This document shows positions 57,801 through 64,000 of a DNA stretch of 64,000 nucleotides, one piece after another. The translations under genes were made by a program, and so were the position numbers. Origin of the DNA: Cellulomonas sp. PhB143 (lineage in GTDB: Bacteria; Actinomycetota; Actinomycetes; Actinomycetales; Cellulomonadaceae). How positions within the stretch are numbered: the first letter of the stretch is position 1; each line of letters opens with the position of its first letter. The notes beneath the pieces were generated by a model that worked only from the letters and a program-made list of their open reading frames with translations, was not told the origin of the DNA and searched no databases. Location: NCBI RefSeq assembly GCF_003752595.1, contig NZ_RKIJ01000002.1, positions 25,036-89,035 on the forward strand, read 5' to 3'.

Positions 57801-60800
57801 ACGCCGTCGCGACGCCGACCTTGGTGCCCTCGGCGCGCAACGAGTTGATCTCGGCCCCCGACTGGGTCACGACGACACCCGACGCCGCGGCCGAGTTGAA
57901 GGCGATCGACCGGTCGCCCGCCTCAGGCGTCTCGGGCGGGGTGGTCGTCGTGCCCTCGAGCGCGAGCGAGCTGGCCGGCCGGAAGAGGTTCCCGTCCGCC
58001 ATCTCGACGACGGCCTTGATCGCGGAGATCTGCTCGTAGGTCGATTCCGGAGTGTCGGGGGTGAGCTCCGCCCATCCGGTCTCCGGGTCGTCCGGGCACG
58101 AGGGGTCGTTCACCGGGTCGATGAGGTCGTCCGAGCAGTAGTCGTCGACGGTCGAGTAGTAGAACGTCGTCGTGCTGCCGGCCGGCGCGTTGACCACCTG
58201 CGGCGGCGGGTCGTTGGTGAGGATCGGGGTCCACTGCGAGTCGCGCGCCGAAGGGTTCGTCGGATCAGCGGCGGTATCTCCGGGCCTCGGCAGCCGGTCG
58301 TAGATCACGACCTTGTCCAGGGGCAGGTTGCCGACGTTGTCCACCTCGATGCGCCAGGTCTCGTTGTGGCCAGGGATGATGACCGGCGTGCACGGGTAGG
58401 CGTAGTACCCGTCGTCCCCGCTCGCGCCGCCCGCGTTGGGCGCGCTGCACGTCTCGTCAGGGTTCGGGTTCTCCTCGTCGGGGTCCTTGATGACGTCGAT
58501 CTCGTCGTCGTCCGTCGCCTTGACGAACTTCTCCTCCTGGAGGACGCCGGACGGGATCGGAGTCACGTCCGAGTCCGCCTCGCACGCGCCGGTGTCCTCG
58601 TCGAGCCGTCCGTCGATGATGCTCCCGTCCTCGCCGGACTGGGCCTGACAGACGTCCCATGGCCGGTCGCCCGTAACCCCGGCCGTGTTGTTGACCACCG
58701 TGTTCGCGGCCAGAGTCGTGCGGAACTCCACCTGCACCGTGATGGTGTAGACCTGCCCGACCTCGAGCACCGTGCCCTCGGGGAACGTCCACGTCAGGCC
58801 GGCGATGTTGCCGTCCCGGTCCACTGTCACGTCGTCCGGGTCCGTGGGCATCTGCGGCCCGTTGGGCTGCCCGGGCGGTGCCGTGCCTGGCTCGGTGAGC
58901 GCGTAGCTGTACGGCTCGTCGACGTCGGCCAGCTGCAGCTGCGGCCCGTCCGCGTCGCTCGGCATCGGGTCGTCGACGATCACCGGGTCGTAGATCGGCC
59001 GGTTTCCGACGTTGGTCACCGTGATGTTCATCGGGAACGGGGCGCCCGGGGGCTTCGTACCCTCGGAGATGTCGGTGGCGAAGTCCTTGACGATCCGCAC
59101 GCCGTTCTCGGCGTGCTGGTAGTTGATCGTCCCGGAGGCGTCGGCGTCGCCGGACACCGGGATCGGGGTCGACGGGTCGTCCGGGTTGAAGACCAGGTCC
59201 GCGCCCGTGACCGTGGAGGTCACGTCGTTGGTCGCGACGCCCGGCGCGTCCTCGCCCGGCGCCGCATCGTTCGTGCTGAGGTCGCTCGGCACCGGCGTGC
59301 CGGGGTCGGAGCGCAGCGTGTCGCGGACCTGGACCTCGAGGTTGACCTCCTGCGTCGGGTTGGCCGGGTTCTCCCAGATCGCGCCGTCAGCGCGGGTGAA
59401 CGTGAACCGCAGGCCGACGACGTCGGCGGCGGCCACGCCAGCAGGCAGCGCGAAGGTCCCGGCGGGGTCACCGTCGGTCCAGGTACCCCCGGTGAAGGTG
59501 TCGCTCGCCTCGTCGTACGTGCCACCCGTGTACGCGTCGACCTGCACCTGGTCGATCGGCGCCGTCAGCGTCGACGCGTCGAAGCCCGTCAGGTCGTACT
59601 GGTTCCAGAAGCTGCCGTCGATGTCCTGGAGCGTCATCTCAACGGCGCGCGACGGGCCCGTCGGCTGCCCGGTGATGGTCAGCGTCGATGACGGGTTGTC
59701 CTCAGCGTCAGACCCCGGCTCGACGATCGTCGCCGGGTCGAACGACTTGGTCTCCTCCATCGAGATCTCGGCGTCGCGCAGCTCCATGTCCGCCGTGTCC
59801 CACGCCTGCGGCGTCTGGTCCGACGTACCGCCCGGGTCGGAGACCTCGGCGCCGGCGCTGTTCGGCACCGGGTTGGGCTCGTGGTCCACCGTGACCCGCT
59901 CGCCGGTGTACCGGTCGAGCTCGCGCAGCTTGAGGTTCATCTGCAGGACACCCTGGTTGTTGCCGGACTCGGTGGACGCGATGCGCCCGTCGAACGAGAC
60001 CTCCACGCCGACGACGTCCGCGAGGTCGTCCGCCGTGAGCGCTTCGGCCCCCGCCTCGTCGTAGTCGGTCGTGGTGCCGTCGTCGGTGGTCAGCGTGACC
60101 GTGGTCGTCTCGGCCCCGTCCGGGGGCGCGACGTCGATGATGTCCGTCAGCGTGAACGCGTCGAACGGGCTGGTGCCCTCCTCGGTCTCGGGCTCGACGG
60201 TGCCCTCCTCGTTGGCGGAGGAGGGCTCGGCGATACGCAGCTCGTCGACCCGCGCCACGGAGTTGTTCGAGCCGGTGATGGTCGCGATCGTCGAGGGGAA
60301 GTCCTCGTACGGCGTGCCCTCGGGCGGCACCGACAGCGGGCCGCCGGTCCACTCCTTGTCGATCCCGACGTTGATGGGCTCGTCGAGGATGAGCACCTGG
60401 TCGTCGTCGGTGTCCGTGCGGTCGGTGCCCTGGAAGGTCGCCGTACCGCGCGCGGTGTCGGTCACGAGCCCGGGGTCGTCGGGGTTGTTGTAGATCTCGC
60501 CCTGCTGCTCGCCCAGGGCGGGGCCGCCGCTGCGGCGGTCGTCGCGGAGCTGGAACGTCAGGTCGAGGTGGCGCCCGTCCGCCTGGGTCGAGCGGGCCAC
60601 GCCCGAGCCGGCGGCGGGGACGTTCGGGTCGGTGGGGAACTCCGCGCGCGTGGGCGACTCGGTGTACGTGAGGCGCACCGAGGTCGCGTTCTCCTGCTCG
60701 TCCGCCGTCAGGGTGTAGCCCGGGAACGACGTGTTGCACGGCGCGGCCACGCTGCACGGGTCGGCGGAGGCGTCCACCCAGGCGCCGTCGATGAACAGCT

Positions 60801-63276
60801 CGACGCCGGTGATGGCGTCGTAGACCATGAGCGGGTCCACCGACGGGTCGATCGCCTCGACGCGCGTCAGGTTGAACGCGTCGTAGAACGAGCCGGCGAT
60901 CGCCGGGTCGTCCGCTGCGACCGGGTCCGCCTCGTCGCTGATCACCATCGGGTCCACGCCCTCGAACCCGTTGGTCGACCAGGTGATCTGCGCCGTGATC
61001 GGGTCCTGCGTGCGCGCACGCAGGGTGTAGGGCGTGCCGCTCTGACCGTCGGGCGCGAGGAAGTCCTTCTCGATGAAGTCGAGGTCGCCCGGGCCCACCG
61101 GCACCGGGAACGGGTCGACGGTGTCGCAGCCCTCGGCCGGGTCGGTCGGCGCGACGGTGTCGCTCGACGCGCTCGACGCGCCGCAGTTCGCGATCGGGTC
61201 GTCGCGGTCCTCAGGTCCGGTGTACGACGCGACGAAGTTCGGGTCCACGCTCGTGCCGGGCGGGATCCCCTCGCCGGTCGTGTCGTCGTAGACGAACTGC
61301 ACGCCCTGGGCGTCGTCCGGCAGGTCGCAGTTCACGGTCGCGGCGCCCTGGACGGGACTGCCGCAGCCGGGAGCCTCGACCCACTCCGTGCCGTTCCAGT
61401 AGTTGATCGTCAGCTCGGTGCCCGCGGGCACATCCGTGGACCGTACGGACGAGGCGGTGAAGTTGCCCCAGAACTCGCCCGGGTCGCCCGTGTCGGTCGG
61501 GTCCTGGACGACGATCTGGTCGGCGTTGGTCGTCGACCCGTCCTCGCCGAACGGGAGCAGCTGTGTCGGGAGCGAGACGACGACGGTCTGGCCCGGCAGC
61601 GCCGGGATGGTGGACGGGGAGATCGACTTGGTGGTGTCGGTCGCGAGGCGGTCCGTGAGCGTCTCGAGCGTGGCGTCCGCGGTGCCCGAGGCGTTGGGGA
61701 TGTCGGCCGTGATCTCGTTGGGGTGCTCGACGTTGTCCTCCTCCTGGTCCGGGTCGGTGTCCACCTGGAACGGCAGTGAGGCCTCGGCCCCGGTGACGAT
61801 GTCGCCGGTGAAGTCGACGGTGAACCCGACGACGTCGCAGCCGCCCGGCGGGTCGGGCAGCGTGTCCTCCGCCTCCGCGTCGACCGTGGGCGTCGAGCCG
61901 TCGGCGCAGGTGAAGGTGACGCTCGCGGCGGTGGCGTCGTTCGGCCACTGCACCGCGCCGGGGTCGTCTACCGTGCCCCACCCGGTGAAAGTGAGCGGGT
62001 CGTCGCCCTCGAACGGGCTGTCGGTGCCGGGCGACGGCTCCGTGATGGACAGCTCCGTGGTCGGGTCACCGTCGTTGGTCGCGCCGATCGTGACCGTGCT
62101 GGGGTCGCCCGCACTCACCACGGCGGGGTCGAACGACTTGGTCGGTGTGACCGCGTTGTTCGGCGGAGTGATGACGTAGGTGTCGCTGGCGTCGGTCGGG
62201 TCGGACTCGTCGTCGCCGTGGACGACGTTCGACGACGTCGTGTCGGTCACCGTGGTGGCATCGGTGAGGTCCGTGACGGCGTCGGTCTGCTCGGTGTCGA
62301 ACGGGATGGACGCGGCGGCGCCGATCGCGATGTCGCCGTCGAACTCGACCGTGAAGCCCTGGACGTCGCAGTCGCCGGGCGGGTCGGGCAGCGTGTCAGG
62401 GTCCGTCGAGGTCTCGGTGGGCGTCGACCCGTCGGCGCAGGTGAAGGTCACGTCCGCCGAGGTGGCGCCCTCGGGCCAGGTGACGTCTCCCCAGCCGGTG
62501 AAGCCGAGGTACGTGAAGGGGTTCGGGTCGGTGCCCGCCGTCGGCTCGGTGATGACGAGGGAGTCCACCGGGTCGTTCGACGTGTTGGTCCCGCCGATGG
62601 TCACGGTCGCCGGCGTGCCCGGGTTCGCGATCGCGCCGTCGGGGTCGATGGACTTGGTCGTCTCGGAGTCGAGGACCAGCGGGACCTCGGGGACGATGTC
62701 GTCGGACGCCGAGTTCTCGGGGGCGTTGTCCGACTCCACCGTGGCGGTGTTGGTGATCGGCTCGCCGCTCGCGCCGTACGGGATGTCGTCGGAGATCACG
62801 CCCGTGATGAGGATCTGCGACTGCTGCCCGTTGTTCACGCTGTCGGCGGTGTAGGTCACCGTGTCCGTGTCCGTGTCCGCGTCGATCTGCGGGTTGACGG
62901 TCCCCGTGCCGGCGCTCTGGATGGACGCGCTGACGAGATCGACGTACTCCGGCATCGGGTCCGTCATGGTGGTCGGCTCGCACGGGTCCTCGTTCGGGTC
63001 GGAGCATCCGACGGTGACGACCCACGTGACCGTCTCGCCCGGCTGGTAGGGCCCCTCGCTGGTCTCCACCTTCGAGATGTTCCACGCCGCCGCTTCGGCG
63101 GGCAGCGCCGACACGACCACCACCGGCAGCGCGAGCGCGACCGCGGTGACTGCGGCCAGGCCGCGTCGCCGCGTCGCCGTGCGCCGCCGCGCCCGCGGGG
63201 ACGCGTGCCGCGCCGCGCGGCCGCGGCCGCCGCCCTGCCCGTGCGAACCCTCGTGCCTGCTGAGCCTGTCGCTCAT
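54868..63276 (-). CDS. Giant LPXTG-anchored surface protein with DUF11-like and DUF5979-like repeats
   Basis: A 2802-residue exported protein. An Arg-rich N-region and hydrophobic core give a signal peptide cleaved near residue 63. Roughly residues 65-1300 are repeated ~150-200-residue blocks that begin TKSxDPxxxxPG and contain FTCADGSTPT, TLPDPPG and DVxGFTVxFxGDI pieces. DUF11-like blocks follow (PPGAPFPMNITVTNVGNRPI, IEVDNVGNLPLDKVVIYDRLP in part). From about 1830 there are eight ~100-residue DUF5979-type modules (NTFDTGSxEVxKxVDGDGA, PVGAECTVTETDDAGATS). The end is poly-Gly, LPLTG, a helix and RRRG...DDLF. It is covalently wall-anchored by a sortase, not encoded here. Start 63276 follows GGGGCAGGG; 63303 is possible. 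Confidence 0.9.
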   Translation of the reverse strand: MSDRLSRHEGSHGQGGGRGRAARHASPRARRRTATRRRGLAAVTAVALALPVVVVSALPAEAAAWNISKVETSEGPYQPGETVTWVVTVGCSDPNEDPCEPTTMTDPMPEYVDLVSASIQSAGTGTVNPQIDADTDTDTVTYTADSVNNGQQSQILITGVISDDIPYGASGEPITNTATVESDNAPENSASDDIVPEVPLVLDSETTKSIDPDGAIANPGTPATVTIGGTNTSNDPVDSLVITEPTAGTDPNPFTYLGFTGWGDVTWPEGATSADVTFTCADGSTPTETSTDPDTLPDPPGDCDVQGFTVEFDGDIAIGAAASIPFDTEQTDAVTDLTDATTVTDTTSSNVVHGDDESDPTDASDTYVITPPNNAVTPTKSFDPAVVSAGDPSTVTIGATNDGDPTTELSITEPSPGTDSPFEGDDPLTFTGWGTVDDPGAVQWPNDATAASVTFTCADGSTPTVDAEAEDTLPDPPGGCDVVGFTVDFTGDIVTGAEASLPFQVDTDPDQEEDNVEHPNEITADIPNASGTADATLETLTDRLATDTTKSISPSTIPALPGQTVVVSLPTQLLPFGEDGSTTNADQIVVQDPTDTGDPGEFWGNFTASSVRSTDVPAGTELTINYWNGTEWVEAPGCGSPVQGAATVNCDLPDDAQGVQFVYDDTTGEGIPPGTSVDPNFVASYTGPEDRDDPIANCGASSASSDTVAPTDPAEGCDTVDPFPVPVGPGDLDFIEKDFLAPDGQSGTPYTLRARTQDPITAQITWSTNGFEGVDPMVISDEADPVAADDPAIAGSFYDAFNLTRVEAIDPSVDPLMVYDAITGVELFIDGAWVDASADPCSVAAPCNTSFPGYTLTADEQENATSVRLTYTESPTRAEFPTDPNVPAAGSGVARSTQADGRHLDLTFQLRDDRRSGGPALGEQQGEIYNNPDDPGLVTDTARGTATFQGTDRTDTDDDQVLILDEPINVGIDKEWTGGPLSVPPEGTPYEDFPSTIATITGSNNSVARVDELRIAEPSSANEEGTVEPETEEGTSPFDAFTLTDIIDVAPPDGAETTTVTLTTDDGTTTDYDEAGAEALTADDLADVVGVEVSFDGRIASTESGNNQGVLQMNLKLRELDRYTGERVTVDHEPNPVPNSAGAEVSDPGGTSDQTPQAWDTADMELRDAEISMEETKSFDPATIVEPGSDAEDNPSSTLTITGQPTGPSRAVEMTLQDIDGSFWNQYDLTGFDASTLTAPIDQVQVDAYTGGTYDEASDTFTGGTWTDGDPAGTFALPAGVAAADVVGLRFTFTRADGAIWENPANPTQEVNLEVQVRDTLRSDPGTPVPSDLSTNDAAPGEDAPGVATNDVTSTVTGADLVFNPDDPSTPIPVSGDADASGTINYQHAENGVRIVKDFATDISEGTKPPGAPFPMNITVTNVGNRPIYDPVIVDDPMPSDADGPQLQLADVDEPYSYALTEPGTAPPGQPNGPQMPTDPDDVTVDRDGNIAGLTWTFPEGTVLEVGQVYTITVQVEFRTTLAANTVVNNTAGVTGDRPWDVCQAQSGEDGSIIDGRLDEDTGACEADSDVTPIPSGVLQEEKFVKATDDDEIDVIKDPDEENPNPDETCSAPNAGGASGDDGYYAYPCTPVIIPGHNETWRIEVDNVGNLPLDKVVIYDRLPRPGDTAADPTNPSARDSQWTPILTNDPPPQVVNAPAGSTTTFYYSTVDDYCSDDLIDPVNDPSCPDDPETGWAELTPDTPESTYEQISAIKAVVEMADGNLFRPASSLALEGTTTTPPETPEAGDRSIAFNSAAASGVVVTQSGAEINSLRAEGTKVGVATASGPLEVSKLVTGDGADNAPDSFDLTVQCTSAVGTWVETDLDPIPITVTPGTPTIVPDLPYGAECTVTEDGSAGQTQMIAPTVTIDSEDPDNPTRLVVDNRYDLSSIVIDKEVVTDAVDQDGEPVTFGPFDGTVDCTFLGEEVYAEGYGPDDPMTFELNDGESVEFDGLPVGAECVVTETGTGNASSTTVTVKHGPLKPVVTPGVAAPLTLAGDVVGQPTNSVTLTNTYDVGAIALQKVVDGAGAGAYGGGPFTMHVVCTYDDDGDGPGDPRTVYESDVVLGGAGPLDAQISNLPTGAECTVTETDDAGATGAVVVPSTVTVGSGDVADVVITNTFDTGSIEVNKDLAGLGALYGPGPFEVELACTYQDVDLVIPGGATREIDGGGTVTYDGLPVGSECTLTETDDFGASSTTISVDGGDAVDGTSVDITVPPAADDQTPTTVVVDMTNTFDTAPLVVQKTVDGDGADFAPDMPDLPPPPTTVEDLPDYLAAVADAYRNLPYAVTLECTDNQGDPVETIPGGADRRFGPGFPAVYFGLQDGDSCSVTETDDGGATSSTIDPNPVTIDGDATLEDPVTTTVTNTFDTGSVEVDKVVDGDAADFVTAPFEVSLACTFEDDDITVPGGATRTVTPGSPATYDGLPVGAECVVTETDDAGATSSSVSTTVDGGDPGQVVVPGTDADPAVVTVTNTFDVGSIEVTKQVDGDGAGDFGTGTFTVHLDCTFQGQDIDIPGGADQEVEADDVATYDGLPIGAECTVTEPKTGGASSTVISSVEGGDPGEATVGPDPAEIVVTNTFDTGQVVVTKELDGSGASAHDGDTFTVTLACTWDVDGKETAVVVPGGATRTLSDGSDWTATYASVPQGASCTVAETDDGDAEQVAIQVGDGPSKELDPADGTPTSDAFEIPTGDAASVSLTVTNTFSGGGGGGGGGGGILPLTGSNILYAGLIAALLTGVGMLLLAIRRRGNRYEGGIDDLF

Positions 63277-63385
63277 CCCTGCCCCGCCCCTCGTCCCCGA
63301 CATTCACGTTGCCCTCAGGCAGTCGTGGTACCGAGGTTTCCAGAGGTCGGCGCATCCGTCCTGTCGAGCAGGTAACGATCTGTTC

Positions 63386-63805
63386 TCAGCCCACGACGAA
63401 GAGGCAGAACGGGTGGCCCGACGGGTCGGCGTAGATGCGGATCGGCTCTTCCGGGTCGTCGGCCTCGTCCCGCAGCAGGACCGCGCCGAGGTCCAGGGCG
63501 CGCGCGTGATGGGCATCGAGCGCCGCGACGTCAGGCACCGAGAGGTCCAGATGGAGCTGCTGCGGCACCGGGCCCTCCGGCCACGTCGCGGGCGCGAGGT
63601 CCGGGACCTGCTGGAAGGCGACCCGCGTGCCGGCGTCGGTCAGGAGCACCAGCCAGTCCTCGCCCTGCGGGTCCGGATCTCCCGGCGGTGGGGGCTCGCC
63701 GCCCTCCACGTACGTCCAGCCGAGCAGCTCGCGGTAGAACTCCGCGAGCGCGCGGGCGTGGGTCGTGTCGAGCACGACGGAACGGAATCTCGGGTACGCG
63801 GTCAT
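63386..63805 (-). CDS. VOC-superfamily (glyoxalase-fold) protein
   Basis: A 139-residue protein with two beta-alpha-beta-beta-beta modules. Module 1: FRSVVLDTTHARALAEFYRELLGW, LVLLTDAGTRVAFQQV. Module 2: QLHLDLSVPDVAALDAHHARALDLGAVL, IYADPSGHPFCLFVV. Actinobacterial members of this type (glyoxalase_6) are mostly uncharacterised; some bind drugs or act as dioxygenase-like enzymes. Metal ligands are not obvious beyond His in QLHLD. ATG 63805 has GAGG five bases upstream. No link to neighbours is seen. Confidence 0.9.
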   Translation of the reverse strand: MTAYPRFRSVVLDTTHARALAEFYRELLGWTYVEGGEPPPPGDPDPQGEDWLVLLTDAGTRVAFQQVPDLAPATWPEGPVPQQLHLDLSVPDVAALDAHHARALDLGAVLLRDEADDPEEPIRIYADPSGHPFCLFVVG

Positions 63806-63848
63806 GGCCCTCACCTCGCGCCCAGCGTGGCACCGCCGTGCCGCCACG

Positions 63849-64000
63849 GCACGCCCTGTCGCCGAGAAGTGGGGGTGGGGCCCCCGCGGGGGCGGGGGCG
63901 GGGGGGGCGGGGGGCGGGCGGGGGGGGGGGGGGGGGCCGCCGCGCCGGGGCCGGGGGCCCCCCCGCCGGGGGGCCCCGGGGGGCCGCCCCCCGGGGGGCC
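63849..64000. other. G/C homopolymer-rich terminal sequence, probable assembly artefact
   Basis: After about 63870 the sequence becomes almost pure runs of G and C, including a G run of about 18 around 63920-63937, with no codon structure. Such ends commonly arise at contig borders in GC-rich assemblies. No gene is called. Confidence 0.7.

Noticed and set aside
55357..59691. 1444-codon open frame on the plus strand opposite the surface-protein gene
   Set aside because: Composition is Arg/Val/Asp-rich shadow translation of a highly biased GC codon pattern; no family similarity, and the minus-strand protein has signal peptide, repeats and LPXTG.

Overview
The window is about 64 kb of very GC-rich DNA (low 70s percent G+C by eye), with dense, often ATGA- or GTGA-overlapping genes, many GTG starts, actinobacterial protein families and several promoter-to-start arrangements typical of leaderless mRNAs. 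The gene set (unlinked E1 alpha/beta oxo-acid dehydrogenase, heme cluster with HemL, CsoR-CopA, LPXTG adhesin, DUF308 proteins) fits a Gram-positive actinobacterium, most likely a Micrococcales member of the Cellulomonas/Cellulosimicrobium/Isoptericola kind. That placement is inference. It reads as ordinary chromosome: no tRNA, rRNA, IS transposase, CRISPR array, prophage or replication origin was recognised. The last ~150 bases are a G/C homopolymer mess that looks like a contig end or assembly artefact.

Layout. 1-3.1 kb: an oxo-acid dehydrogenase operon (E1 alpha, E1 beta, truncated E2) on the minus strand behind a striking triple-palindrome operator. 3.2-6.6 kb: HisC-like aminotransferase, small membrane protein, WXG-like helical protein coupled to an alpha/beta hydrolase. 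6.8-14 kb: purB, a dense intergenic repeat cluster, a DHA2 exporter with divergent MarR regulator, an M23 peptidase with structured leader, an arylsulfotransferase-like lipoprotein. 14-23.3 kb: heme biosynthesis by the C5 route (hemA divergent to hemE-hemY; then hemC, an in-frame hemD-hemB fusion, hemL). 23.4-28.7 kb: two tandem ADP-ribosyltransferase-like proteins, a DUF308 protein, and a copper module (HMA-like protein, csoR, copA). 28.8-34 kb: ABC-2 exporter operon with its own HTH regulator, a long-tailed membrane protein, a CPBP-type membrane protein. 34.1-41 kb: a peptide ABC importer (DppA, B, C and fused D-F) and a second DUF308 protein. 41.2-44 kb: a pseudokinase/flippase-like membrane protein. 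44-50 kb: P-loop kinase, CurA-like reductase, HU, then GNAT, GT2 synthase and UDP-GlcNAc 2-epimerase as an overlapping polysaccharide operon. 50-54.8 kb: CopC-like protein, DksA/TraR finger protein, quinone oxidoreductase, YjbR-like protein, MFS exporter with ArsR-type regulator under a nested palindromic operator. 54.9-63.3 kb: a 2802-residue LPXTG surface protein. 63.4-63.8 kb: a VOC-fold protein.

Themes. Regulator-plus-target pairs recur (MarR/DHA2, HTH/ABC-2, ArsR/MFS, CsoR/CopA), each with a visible palindrome next to the promoter. At least four families of short palindromic repeats fill the gaps between genes. One 68-bp palindrome sits inside the copA reading frame and another supplies the last codons of a kinase gene. 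Neither the palindromes nor the hemD-hemB fusion, the ART-like pair or the pseudokinase-flippase protein is explained by standard annotation, so these are the best candidates for new biology here.
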